64,000 bases of DNA from an uncultured Christensenella sp. (lineage in GTDB: Bacteria; Bacillota; Clostridia; Christensenellales; Borkfalkiaceae), in assembly GCA_910579295.1 (NCBI GenBank), contig CAJTTC010000001.1:124001-188000 (forward strand), written 5' to 3'. Below are positions 1 through 9,512 of the stretch, piece by piece. The stretch's first letter is position 1, and each line of letters begins with the position of its first letter. Below the pieces are notes generated by a model, which searched no databases, was not told the origin of the DNA, and saw only the letters and a program-made list of their open reading frames with translations. Both the position numbers and the translations under genes were made by a program.

Positions 1-576
1 CAAATCCTCGGGAATGACTCCCCAAAGCGGCAACCGCACGATAGAGGCAATCTCCTGCGGGGTGAGTATCGCGCCGTCGAAAACCAAACCGCCGTTCACC
101 TTGTTGACAATCAGTCCCGACTGCTTAAAGCTCCCGTCCTTAATTTCTCCGCCGCGCTTTTTCGCGCAGTTCAAAGACGGGGAGTAGGGGTCGCACACAA
201 GCGCCGCACGGCTGCACGCCCGTGCTCCTGTATTGTCGCAGATTATGTAATCGAACAGCGGCGCGCATTCCTCTACGGCGCGCTCGACGATTTCCGCGCT
301 CTTACAGCCGAGCGTGGGCAGTATGTAAAGATTGGGTGAAGAGGGGTGCTGTAAAATCGCCTGCTTAACTCTGCACGCGCCCTCCTCGACGTCGGCTAAT
401 GTGTAAACGCTCAGCCCGAGCAAACCGCATAATTCAAGCCCGCTTGCACAGTCGCTATCCCCGTCGATCACAAGGGTACGCTCGCCCCCGGCAGACAGCG
501 CGGCGGCAAGATTTACGGCGCAGGTCGTCACTCCCGAACCGCCTCTCGCACCCGTCATATACATTACTTCCGCCAT
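1..576 (-). CDS. MinD/ParA-like P-loop protein with degenerate Walker A (partial)
   Basis: The frame is open from an ATG at 576 down to the left edge, giving 192 codons with no stop, so the C-terminus lies outside the window. The N-terminus reads MYMTGARGGSGVTTCAVNLA, which aligns with the deviant Walker A of MinD/ParA ATPases (KGGxGKTT). Here both lysines are replaced, by Arg and Val. A Walker A'-like IDGDSD follows at about residues 38-43. The end of the visible part (LTPQEIASIVRLPLWGVIPED) resembles the MinD C-terminal region. The family positions septum, chromosome or pilus machinery. Without the P-loop lysine this copy may not hydrolyse ATP. A GGGAGG ribosome binding site precedes the ATG. 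Family assignment is fairly sure, specific role unknown. Confidence 0.7.
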   Translation of the reverse strand, partial: MAEVMYMTGARGGSGVTTCAVNLAAALSAGGERTLVIDGDSDCASGLELCGLLGLSVYTLADVEEGACRVKQAILQHPSSPNLYILPTLGCKSAEIVERAVEECAPLFDYIICDNTGARACSRAALVCDPYSPSLNCAKKRGGEIKDGSFKQSGLIVNKVNGGLVFDGAILTPQEIASIVRLPLWGVIPEDL

Positions 577-712
577 ATGACAAAATTCCTCCCGCAATGT
601 TTTTTGCCATTATATAATATAGTTAAAGTCACATTTTGGCATAAAAAATTGTTAATTGTAATATTTTAAGGCATATAGTAATGCTTTTTTATGACATTAT
701 ACTCGTTTTTTG

Positions 713-741
713 TTGACAAGGCTCTGTTTTACTATTATAAT
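713..741 (+). promoter_or_regulatory. Sigma-A-type promoter of the giant lipoprotein gene
   Basis: TTGACA at 713-718 and TATAAT at 736-741 are both perfect consensus hexamers with a 17-nt spacer. The predicted transcript starts about 60 nt before the ATG at 807. The rest of the 577-806 gap is AT-rich and must also hold the promoter for the divergent MinD-like gene, which I could not place with confidence. Confidence 0.85.
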
Positions 742-806
742 AATTTTATCATAAGTTATTGTCACTTATTGTAACGGGCGGCAATAACGGCAGAGAGTAG
801 TTAAAA

Positions 807-3800
807 ATGAAAAGAAATTCAATCAAAAAAACGGTTGCGGTTCTTCTGTCGGCGGTTGGGTTATCGGCGCTGTCCCTCGGTGTGGCAGGCTGCGCGCCCA
901 AGTCCACCGATTTAACCGAGCCGGATAACGTAGAGATTACAAAGCTTGCGCCGCCCGACGACGGAAGCCTTCCCACCGCGCACACCTGCGCGGAAAATCT
1001 CGCGTACATATCATACGTGTTCGGCTCGCAAACGCAGTATCATTCATATTCCTACGGCGTAACGGCGGCCTCAATCGCCACGCAGACTACGCGCAACTTC
1101 CGCGACTACAAAGACGGAGTTCTCATAACTACCGACCTGACGTATTCGTCAATGGTTAAAAACGGTACGCAGACCTGTACCGTAGTCAACGAGGAGGGAG
1201 AGAGCGAAGTATACTTCCGCGTAAGCGGCGCACCCGAGGCGAACACGCTTCCCTCCGAGGCGAGTTGGAGCGAGGAAGCTCCCCTGATTTTCAACGAGCG
1301 TTCGTATCACTACACGTACGGACTTCTTCCGACCGAGCTTTTCAACTATATAGTCAACGAGCAGAACATAATCGACAGTCAGCCCGTGCAGGCAAATCCC
1401 GACGGCACTTATACGCAGAGCTTTACGCTCGACCCCGTAGCTTCCACCTATTATTATCAGTTCGGTATGAAGACGAGGGGCGGTTTAAGCGGCTACCCCG
1501 AGTTCGAGAGCATTCAGTTCTCCGTCACGTTCGACGGGGATTGGCGCATACTCTCCGCCGACATGCGCGAGGTTGCGAAGGTAAACAAGGGCGTCGTAGT
1601 AACCTCCGTTTCCGATTTCAGCACGGAGTATTGGTACGGCGACGACCATTTCGACGACGCTCACTACGCCTATTATGACAGCTATTATAAACAGTATATA
1701 GGCGACAGCACGTTAGAGCCCGGCGGATCAAGCGACGAAGAGCTTGTCGTGGACGTAACCAACGTACTTTCAAACGGCTTCTCGCAGATAATGAACGGCG
1801 GCGCGCAGTTCGAAATAACGGCGGCACTCGGCAAAAACACCTATTCGGGCTACGTTTTCATCTCTCTCGACCTTGCCGACCCTCTCGAAACGCTCGAATT
1901 GAAGTTAAGCCTCGGTAAGGAGCTTAAAAATCAGAATTTCTTCCTCGAATACGGCGACGGGGACGTAAAAGCTTACTACGGTAAGGATTTTGCTCTCGGC
2001 GCAAACCTTGCGGAAGTCAAGCTTGCCGTAGGGCAGTTCGAAGATATTATCAACGGCATAAAGGCGGTATTTACCAAGCCCGAACAAACCGCGCCCGAAC
2101 AGACGGAAGGTTTGGTCGGCGAGCAGGAGGGGAGCGACCCTCTGACCGCGCTTATGGACAGTATGGTTCTCACTTCGGGTGAAAAGCAAGCCGTGCTCAC
2201 GCTCGATACCGATGATTTGCTCGGGTTGGGCATAGGCGTAAACGCAAGACTTGTATTCGGTATCAACAATAAAGCCATAATCTTCCGCGGCGCTACGGTA
2301 GGCGGGCTTTCGATGGGCGGCGAGGCGGTTGACCTCGGCTTGACAATCCGCACGACTACAGCTCCCGAAATCAAAATGCCCGACGGCGAATGTGCAGATT
2401 TGTCCGACTACATAGCCGACGTCCATTCGTTGCTCGGCAGCGATTTAATTAAGATAACGGCGGGCTTGCACGGCAGTGACGAGCTTGTCGGGATTGCGGC
2501 TTTAAAGGATATCGACCTCGATTTGACTGCGTATACCGACCTTGACGGCTTGACCGTAGGCGCGGACGTAGCCGCTTCCTATACATATAAAGGGCACAGG
2601 ATTTCCGCGGCTGTCAGCGTGTGGTACGACTACAAGGCGGCAAACGGCGGATGGGGCGAAGCCGTTTTACAGCTGACCGAGCTCAACGGTTCTCCCCGCG
2701 ACGTCAGATTGAAGTGTGATATTAAGGAAGTTTACGACGCAATATCAACGCTTCTGACGTTCGGCGGCGCGGAGGCGGGTTCGGCAACGGACGGGCTTGC
2801 CGACATAATCAACGGCGCTCTTTCAGCCGACCTCGCTTCGCTCATTTCCGAAATGTACGCAGACAAGGCGCAGATAAAGATTAAGGTGAGCGTTGACACG
2901 CTCCTCGAAATGTTCAACGTAAATACAGGCGTAAAGTTCGGCACGTGCGCGCTCACTTATAAGAAGGGCGACGGCGTATACGGCGGCGAGCTTTCTGCGG
3001 AGCTTCCCGCGCTCGGCTTTACTCTCGGGATTAGTGGCGAGGGTGGCGCAATCCAAACGCCCGACAAAGACAGCTGTCTTGACCTGATATACGCAATAGA
3101 CGACGTTAAGTCGCTTATGAATGCAGAGCTGTTCGAGGCAAAAATCTCTCTCGATGGCGGCGCGGAGGGCGTAACCTTAACGCAGCTCAGCGGCATAAAA
3201 GCCGATTTGAGCGTGCAGTTCGACCCCGACGGCTTGGCTGTTGCGGCGGCTGTCGATTTCTCCTATACATATAAAGAGCAGGTCATTTCCGCTCAGCTTA
3301 CGGCGCACTACGAAAAGGGCGAGAGTAAGTACGGCGATTTGATTTTGAGCCTTACGCGCATAAACAACACTCCGTTAAACGCAAACGTTTACTGCAATAT
3401 AGACAGTCTTGCGGAAGCCGTAACCGCGCTTTTAAACCGCGCGGGCATACAGCTCAAACCGTTTGAAATCGGCGGCGGCAACGCGGGTTTGGACGATATT
3501 TTGGTAAAGATACTCGGCGCGGATTTCGACAAGCTACTGCCCGCGCTCGAAACGGACGCGGACGGCTTACGGCTTGCCGTAAACGCCGATGAGCTTCTGA
3601 ATATCTTCGGCGTAAAAACGGGCATAGCGTTCGGAAACGTCAGCCTTGCTTACAGCCATTCGGGCGAGAATATGCTCGTTGCAAACGCGCCCGCGCTCGG
3701 CTTAAACGTTAAGGTAAACGGCGCTGAGGGCGAGCTTCATAAGCCCTCGTCAAGCGACATACTTGACTTGACTCAGCTTGTAAACACCGTTGACGCGGTA

Positions 3801-6800
3801 TGGAAACAGGTTGACGGCATAATCGACAGTCAAAGTATTTCGTTTGAAATAGCCAAGGGCAAGACCTTCCTTGCGCTCGACGGCATAACGGTAGACCTTT
3901 GGGGCGAGGGCGAAATCAGTTGGAAGAGCGGGCGCGAGTACGTTGCACTCGACCTGTGCGCGGCTATCACGGAAAGGGCTTCCGATCAGGTTGCGGTCAA
4001 GCTTATATACGACAAAAACGCAACCGACAAGCCCGTCGTAAGACTTGCGCTCAACGGCGTGGGCATTGATATTTACAAGGACGACATCGACAGCGTAACC
4101 GACGGGTTTAAGGATATCTACGCAAAGATTGCTCCGCTCCTCGGTGTGGGAGATACGTCCGAAGAGGGCGGCGATAAGGCGGTCGGCAACGGAGTTTCCG
4201 CGCTTCCCGACGGCAATAAGCTGAATAACGATAAGCTTATGAGCCTTATCTTCAAAGCGCTCTCGGCTGATAATTGGGTGGAAGCGCTCAGCCGCTTAAC
4301 GCTTAAAACGGACGGCAAGTCACTCGCACTTGAATATCTTTCGGAAAACGCGGTGGGCGTGGAGATAAGGGCGGACGGCGCGTTGGAGCTCTGCTACGAC
4401 GGCAATTACGGCGAACGCTTCTCGTTTGGCGGCGGCATAGTCGCAACCGCGGTAACGGGCGAGCTTATCCCCGCAATAGAGGCGAAGCTCGAAAGCTGTA
4501 AAATGTCCTCTTCGAGGGACGAAGGCAGCGCGCCCTTCATTCGTCTTGCATACGATTACCTGTTCGAAGCTATCGACGCAATAGGCGTTGAAAATATTCT
4601 CGGCGACAGCACGTATACGGTAACGTTCGCGCTTAACGGCGACAACTGCAACATAAGCGGGTTAGAGGGCGTGTTTATCGACGCCAACATTTACGTGACG
4701 GGTGAAAAGGGCGAGCAGGGCAAGCTTGCCGAAGCCGACCTCGATATCAACGCGGCGGGCGTTACGGTAAAGCTCAACGTAATATCAGAGCGTCGCGGCA
4801 ATATAACATATTTCTATATGGATTTAAGTCAGGTTGCCGATATCAAGCTTCCCGACCTCAAATTTATGGCTACGCAGGACACTCTGTACGAAACGCTCAG
4901 GGTTCTGCTTAACACGATAAATAATACCAACGTGCTCGATTTGTTGGGCAAGCTGACGGCAAGCAACGGCGGGGAAGCTCACGCAGACGGCGAAGCGGCT
5001 CCCGCAGAGCCCGTTATGACGGATAGTGCTATCGACAAGATATGCGGCGTTCTGACAAAGCTTCTCGACTTCAATTTCAGCAGCGCGGTCGTAGCGACCG
5101 AAACGGACGGCGTGCTCACGGCAAAAATCGACCTTGACAATATCGTCAAGCAGTTGGGTTATAATACGGGCGCGCTCGGCACGGTAGAGGCGGTTATAAA
5201 TCACAGCAGTCACTCTATGAAGACGAGCGGCAAGACCTACGTTACGGACGCGGACGGCAATACGCAGTTAAAGGAGTGGATTTCGCTCTCCTCCGAGCTT
5301 GCGGCGCGCCGCGACTATTCGAAATTCGACAGGAACGAATACATAAGTATAGAGTTCTTGCCTACGCTCATAGACGACATTGTAAAGTTCGCAACAGACG
5401 ACGACGGCAACGTACACGAAAAGTTCACGCTTAGCGGCACTGTAACGGCAAATATTATAGGCAGGTTCGATTTGACAATCGACATTTGCACTATGACAGT
5501 CGGGGTCAATGAAAGAGACGGGTTAACGTTCTCGGCGATAATGCACGTTAAAAAGGTAAGCGTAATCGGGCTGGTAACAATACCGCAAAGCACGATAGGC
5601 ATAACTTATCAAAACGGACTGTTGACGCTTGCGAGAAACGTGGATACGGCTAATCCCGAATACAAGGTAATGACCTTCGATTACTTCATCGACCATATGC
5701 TGACTAAAAACGACTCCGTGCTTCAATGGCTGTTAAATGTGGACGGTTGGAATATTCTGATGGGCGTAGTCAACCTTGCGGGGAGCGATCTCAATATCAG
5801 TTCGGGACTTACCACAACGCAGGACGTGTATCTGTATAAGGCTACGGCGGACAAGGAAGAGCAGGAAATTTCGATGGGCGACTTTGTCGACGCTCTCAAA
5901 GTAATAATCAACGGCAATACTACCGCGGTGTTCGGCGACAAGGTTGCAAATCTTGAAAGTGCGCTCGGCATATCCGATAATTACTACGGTTTCTCACTAA
6001 ACGCGGGTAAGGTCACGGGCGGAGTGCTCACAGAGCTTCACGCGGCTATCCTGCGCAACGACCGCGGAATAAGCGGCATAAAGGCGGCGGGCGCAATTCA
6101 GAGCTACGTAACGTTCAACGCGGATTTGCAGTATCGGGAGGATTGGACGAAGGAATACGAGCTTGGTACGGCTCTCGGCGAAAACGTAACGGCGACAAGC
6201 TTTTACAACGCGGCTATGGCGGCGGCAGAGGACGGCAAATATACCGTAGATTTCGACCACTACGAAAAGATGCCCGAAAAGGGTTACGACGAAAAGTTCG
6301 GCTGTCTGTCGGTTACTAACGGCAGTAACGGCTACGAATTTACAACCGAGTATTCACATATGCTCTATACTCACGTGCTTACGGTAGTCGGGTTGGACGG
6401 CAGTGAGGAAAAGCGCAACGTGCGCCACGGTTCAACCGTATACTTCTACGACAACTACTTGCCCGTATATACCGACAACGGAAAGTCGATGCGCCTACTT
6501 TATTCGCTTTCGGCTACGGAGGTGGGAGAGGCAAGCGCGGTTATGAACGGCGACCTGACTGTATACGCGGTTAAGCGCAAGGCTGTCACAATCTACGTTC
6601 ACAACGGAAGCGAGGTGATAGAGCTCAGCTCGTTCGCGGGCGACGCAGTGCCGACGACGGTCAAGGGCTTGCAGGCGATAACCGCTCCTACATACGCAGA
6701 CGGCACACCCGTAGGCGAAAACGATAAGGTCGGCGGCGAACAGACGGCACTCCATATCTATGGCACGTTCGTACAGACGGTTGCTACGGTCAACTACGTC

Positions 6801-8282
6801 AACTACGAGTTCAACGCTAAGACGCTCACTTACACGGCTGCGGGCAAGGCGGCGGGCTTCAACGACTACTATTCGGTAAATGGCAACACGCTTGTGCTCG
6901 AAAACGAAATAGGCGGCTATCCCGTAACGGCTATTGCGGCAAACGCGTTCGCCAATACCGACGGCAAGCCCATTAAGAGCGTGATTGTTCCCGAAAATAT
7001 CGTAACAGTGGGCGCTAATGCGTTCAGCGACAATTTCGGTATGGAGCAGGCTGTATTCCTTGCGGAAACGGTAACGTTCGAGGGTAAAGACGGAAACTCC
7101 AAGACGATGCCCTTCTACGGCTGTTCGGTTACTGACTCCGCCGATAAAATAGACGGTTTGGCAGGCAACGAAATTACTGACCTGCACGTTTACTACAACA
7201 ACATTGTCGCAAACGGCGGCGATTGGACTCATTTCAGATATGTAAGCAAGGTATTCTCTTTCAACTTCTATATCGGCAAAAACGGCGGCGGCTTGCACGG
7301 CGCGGGTACTTGGCAGTACGTCGATTACAATGTAAACGTCGACCTCGGAGGCGTGGCGGGCAGTACGCTCACCGAAAGTGCGGTAAGCGACATTCTCGCT
7401 CCCTATTTCCCCCGCGTTACAGACGGCGAGTTTGACGGCAGCGTTGAAGCGGCGGAAATTGAAACGGCGTTGACGAGCGCTCTCACGCAATTTGAAATTA
7501 TGCGCGGCGGCATAGTGTACGCTTGCTCGTTCGATAAGAGCGTTTCGCAGAACGGCAACAAGATTACGGTAACGTACAACGTAAGCTATCACGCCACGGC
7601 GGAAATAAGCGTTTACAGCGCGTGCGGCTTTACGTATAACGGAGTGCATAAGGACGGCGGCGCGACCGTTCCCGTCTCCGCAAAAGTTGTCGGCGGCAAG
7701 GTGGAGCTGTCCGAGCCTAAGTCCGATAACGGCTATGCGTTCCTCGGCTGGGCTGTCGAGGTCAACGGCGGTATGCAGTTTGCGGAGAAGATTATAACTC
7801 CCGCAGAGAACGCCGTGTATTATGCAATCTGGGGCGCAAGCAAGATCGGAGCAGAGGTTTCCGCGGAAATTAATTACGGCGGCAACGCACTCTCTGCACC
7901 CGCAAGCGGCAACGGCAAGTGGTACGACGGCGATTGGAACGAGGTTACTGGAATTTCCAAAGAAAACACCGTTGTCTATATGCGGTCGATATTTACCTTA
8001 ACGTACAAAATCAGCGGCAATTTTACAATGAAGGTAAGCGATACTCTCGCCGGGGTAAGCGGATCGTCAAAGACGTCCTACTCTAACAGCTTCGAGATAT
8101 TGGAAGGGCAGACCGTCTACGTCGTAAAATCGGCGGGCAAGCAAGCAGATTTCTATGTGGACGGCGTGCTCAAAACAACAATTACTCTTTCCAAGTGGGG
8201 ATTATATAATTACAATATCAAAGATTTTGAAGCAATAGACACAACCGTGAGCGGCAATATTTCCGTTGAAATGAAGTGGTGA
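807..8282 (+). CDS. Giant repetitive surface lipoprotein (2491 aa)
   Basis: The N-terminus is a type II signal peptide: basic start, hydrophobic stretch and a lipobox LGVAGC, so the protein should be lipid-anchored on the outer face of the membrane. Residues from about 550 to 1000 contain at least two diverged copies of a module of roughly 230-250 residues (compare SYTYKGHRISAAVSVWYDY with SYTYKEQVISAQLTAHYE). Similar beta-rich segments continue to about residue 1750. Around residues 2035-2090 there is a BspA-type leucine-rich repeat (LRR_5-like). The C-terminal 200 residues include an InlB B-repeat-like segment ending in AYYAIWG-type residues. No catalytic motif is visible. It is monocistronic between its own promoter and a hairpin. 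An adhesin or glycan-binding scaffold is plausible but inferred. Confidence 0.75.
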   Translation: MKRNSIKKTVAVLLSAVGLSALSLGVAGCAPKSTDLTEPDNVEITKLAPPDDGSLPTAHTCAENLAYISYVFGSQTQYHSYSYGVTAASIATQTTRNFRDYKDGVLITTDLTYSSMVKNGTQTCTVVNEEGESEVYFRVSGAPEANTLPSEASWSEEAPLIFNERSYHYTYGLLPTELFNYIVNEQNIIDSQPVQANPDGTYTQSFTLDPVASTYYYQFGMKTRGGLSGYPEFESIQFSVTFDGDWRILSADMREVAKVNKGVVVTSVSDFSTEYWYGDDHFDDAHYAYYDSYYKQYIGDSTLEPGGSSDEELVVDVTNVLSNGFSQIMNGGAQFEITAALGKNTYSGYVFISLDLADPLETLELKLSLGKELKNQNFFLEYGDGDVKAYYGKDFALGANLAEVKLAVGQFEDIINGIKAVFTKPEQTAPEQTEGLVGEQEGSDPLTALMDSMVLTSGEKQAVLTLDTDDLLGLGIGVNARLVFGINNKAIIFRGATVGGLSMGGEAVDLGLTIRTTTAPEIKMPDGECADLSDYIADVHSLLGSDLIKITAGLHGSDELVGIAALKDIDLDLTAYTDLDGLTVGADVAASYTYKGHRISAAVSVWYDYKAANGGWGEAVLQLTELNGSPRDVRLKCDIKEVYDAISTLLTFGGAEAGSATDGLADIINGALSADLASLISEMYADKAQIKIKVSVDTLLEMFNVNTGVKFGTCALTYKKGDGVYGGELSAELPALGFTLGISGEGGAIQTPDKDSCLDLIYAIDDVKSLMNAELFEAKISLDGGAEGVTLTQLSGIKADLSVQFDPDGLAVAAAVDFSYTYKEQVISAQLTAHYEKGESKYGDLILSLTRINNTPLNANVYCNIDSLAEAVTALLNRAGIQLKPFEIGGGNAGLDDILVKILGADFDKLLPALETDADGLRLAVNADELLNIFGVKTGIAFGNVSLAYSHSGENMLVANAPALGLNVKVNGAEGELHKPSSSDILDLTQLVNTVDAVWKQVDGIIDSQSISFEIAKGKTFLALDGITVDLWGEGEISWKSGREYVALDLCAAITERASDQVAVKLIYDKNATDKPVVRLALNGVGIDIYKDDIDSVTDGFKDIYAKIAPLLGVGDTSEEGGDKAVGNGVSALPDGNKLNNDKLMSLIFKALSADNWVEALSRLTLKTDGKSLALEYLSENAVGVEIRADGALELCYDGNYGERFSFGGGIVATAVTGELIPAIEAKLESCKMSSSRDEGSAPFIRLAYDYLFEAIDAIGVENILGDSTYTVTFALNGDNCNISGLEGVFIDANIYVTGEKGEQGKLAEADLDINAAGVTVKLNVISERRGNITYFYMDLSQVADIKLPDLKFMATQDTLYETLRVLLNTINNTNVLDLLGKLTASNGGEAHADGEAAPAEPVMTDSAIDKICGVLTKLLDFNFSSAVVATETDGVLTAKIDLDNIVKQLGYNTGALGTVEAVINHSSHSMKTSGKTYVTDADGNTQLKEWISLSSELAARRDYSKFDRNEYISIEFLPTLIDDIVKFATDDDGNVHEKFTLSGTVTANIIGRFDLTIDICTMTVGVNERDGLTFSAIMHVKKVSVIGLVTIPQSTIGITYQNGLLTLARNVDTANPEYKVMTFDYFIDHMLTKNDSVLQWLLNVDGWNILMGVVNLAGSDLNISSGLTTTQDVYLYKATADKEEQEISMGDFVDALKVIINGNTTAVFGDKVANLESALGISDNYYGFSLNAGKVTGGVLTELHAAILRNDRGISGIKAAGAIQSYVTFNADLQYREDWTKEYELGTALGENVTATSFYNAAMAAAEDGKYTVDFDHYEKMPEKGYDEKFGCLSVTNGSNGYEFTTEYSHMLYTHVLTVVGLDGSEEKRNVRHGSTVYFYDNYLPVYTDNGKSMRLLYSLSATEVGEASAVMNGDLTVYAVKRKAVTIYVHNGSEVIELSSFAGDAVPTTVKGLQAITAPTYADGTPVGENDKVGGEQTALHIYGTFVQTVATVNYVNYEFNAKTLTYTAAGKAAGFNDYYSVNGNTLVLENEIGGYPVTAIAANAFANTDGKPIKSVIVPENIVTVGANAFSDNFGMEQAVFLAETVTFEGKDGNSKTMPFYGCSVTDSADKIDGLAGNEITDLHVYYNNIVANGGDWTHFRYVSKVFSFNFYIGKNGGGLHGAGTWQYVDYNVNVDLGGVAGSTLTESAVSDILAPYFPRVTDGEFDGSVEAAEIETALTSALTQFEIMRGGIVYACSFDKSVSQNGNKITVTYNVSYHATAEISVYSACGFTYNGVHKDGGATVPVSAKVVGGKVELSEPKSDNGYAFLGWAVEVNGGMQFAEKIITPAENAVYYAIWGASKIGAEVSAEINYGGNALSAPASGNGKWYDGDWNEVTGISKENTVVYMRSIFTLTYKISGNFTMKVSDTLAGVSGSSKTSYSNSFEILEGQTVYVVKSAGKQADFYVDGVLKTTITLSKWGLYNYNIKDFEAIDTTVSGNISVEMKW

Positions 8283-8303
8283 TAAAAATTAATAATCGTA
8301 TTG

Positions 8304-8335
8304 GCGCGCGGGTTAAAATCCGCGCGCTTTAATAT
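8304..8335 (+). terminator. Terminator-like hairpin after the giant lipoprotein gene
   Basis: Arms GCGCGCGG (8304-8311) and CCGCGCGC (8320-8327) flank an 8-nt loop and are followed by TTTAATATTATT. The T-run is imperfect, so termination may be partial. Confidence 0.6.
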
Positions 8336-8363
8336 TATTAAGGTATAAAGCATAAACTATCGT

Positions 8364-8609
8364 ATGAACCTTATACAACAAATTTTGAGGGAAGCGGGCG
8401 CGGATTTGGACAGGTCCTTTACGATAGTGCCCGCATTCGGCGGCTATTTCAAATCGGTAAAGCGTGTTGAGGACTATTCGCCGCAGCGCATAGTGCTCAC
8501 GGTCGCAAAAATGCGGTTGACAGTGACGGGTGAAAAGCTTATAATAGATAAGTATTTTCAACAAGATTTATTGGTGCGCGGCTCTATCACGGGGGTGACG
8601 GTTGAATAA
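8364..8609 (+). CDS. yqfC: YqfC family sporulation protein
   Basis: An 81-residue protein of the YqfC/YabP family type, small and beta-rich, with the ending LLVRGSITGVTVE. In spore-forming Firmicutes YqfC is associated with sporulation. It is the first gene of the yqfC-yqfD-phoH-HD-ybeY-era run, and this synteny is the strongest support. The stop overlaps the TTG start of yqfD by 8 nt, suggesting translational coupling. Length is close to the family norm of about 90 residues. Confidence 0.75.
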   Translation: MNLIQQILREAGADLDRSFTIVPAFGGYFKSVKRVEDYSPQRIVLTVAKMRLTVTGEKLIIDKYFQQDLLVRGSITGVTVE

Positions 8610-9495
8610 CGTTGTCATATTCGAGGTCACAGCCACGCCCGAGGCGGCTCTTAAAAAGCTTGCAAAGGCGGATATTGCCGTATATCGGCTTAAAAAACGC
8701 GCTTCGCGGCTGTCGTTCGGAGTCAATTCACAATATATTGAAAAAGTTTTTGCAATTTTCGCGCACCCGTGTTATAATACTGTCATAAGACGGAAAAGTC
8801 CGCAAATGCGCCTTAAAAGCTTTTTAAGCACAAGGTTTTGCCTGATTATCGGCGCGGCGCTCTTTACCGTTGCGGCGATTTCGTCGGGAAATATGGTAAT
8901 GCGCATAAAGGTCGTGGGTAGCGGCAGTTATTTGAAGGAGCGCATAGTTGCCGTTGCAAACGAATGCGGCGCGCGCGAATGGTCGTTCTGCCGCGGGCTT
9001 GACGCACCGATGTTGCAGTCTCGCGTAATGGCGTTGCCGTCGGTCAGCTTCTGTTCCGTTCAGCGCGAGGGCGCGTATCTCATTATCGACGTCCGCACGG
9101 AAGAGGAGCACTCGGCTAAACTCGATTACAAGCCGTTGCAGACGGACGTCGGCGGCGAGGTGTACCGCATAGTCGCAATCTGCGGCACGGCTGAAAGGGC
9201 GGCGGGCGATAAGGTGAGCGCGGGCGACGTGCTTATCGGCGCGTACGAGCTCAACGCGGACGGCGAGGCTACGGAATGCGCGGCGGTGGGATTTGCCGAA
9301 ATTTCCGCTCACGCAAGCATATCGCTGTTTTATAGCGAGGAGAACGAGGAGAACACGCAGGCGGCGTTAAAGGCGGCGGCGCTATACTCGGACCGCATTA
9401 CAGAGCAATCGTACAAGGTGAATCCGTGCGACGGCGGGGTACAGTACGAGGTTACTTTTACGTACATAAAGACGTTTACCGTCAATATGGAATAG
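8602..9495 (+). CDS. yqfD: YqfD family sporulation membrane protein
   Basis: A 297-residue protein starting at TTG inside the end of yqfC. Residues 55-95 hold a transmembrane segment (FCLIIGAALFTVAAI) after a short cytoplasmic part, and most of the rest should be extracytoplasmic. YqfD proteins are linked to sporulation in Bacillus, where the protein is about 400 residues, so this one is short at the C-terminus. The lone hydrophobic segment, position between yqfC and phoH, and overall pattern fit the family. Biochemical role is unknown. It ends with TAG, showing that amber is a normal stop here. Confidence 0.7.
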   Translation: MNNVVIFEVTATPEAALKKLAKADIAVYRLKKRASRLSFGVNSQYIEKVFAIFAHPCYNTVIRRKSPQMRLKSFLSTRFCLIIGAALFTVAAISSGNMVMRIKVVGSGSYLKERIVAVANECGAREWSFCRGLDAPMLQSRVMALPSVSFCSVQREGAYLIIDVRTEEEHSAKLDYKPLQTDVGGEVYRIVAICGTAERAAGDKVSAGDVLIGAYELNADGEATECAAVGFAEISAHASISLFYSEENEENTQAALKAAALYSDRITEQSYKVNPCDGGVQYEVTFTYIKTFTVNME

Positions 9496-9512
9496 GATAA
9501 GAGGGGTGCTAT

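Noticed and set aside
6495-7649. A 384-codon open frame on the minus strand
   Set aside because: It lies entirely antisense to the lipoprotein gene at 807-8282, has no ribosome binding site and gives a low-complexity Arg/Tyr/Val-rich product.
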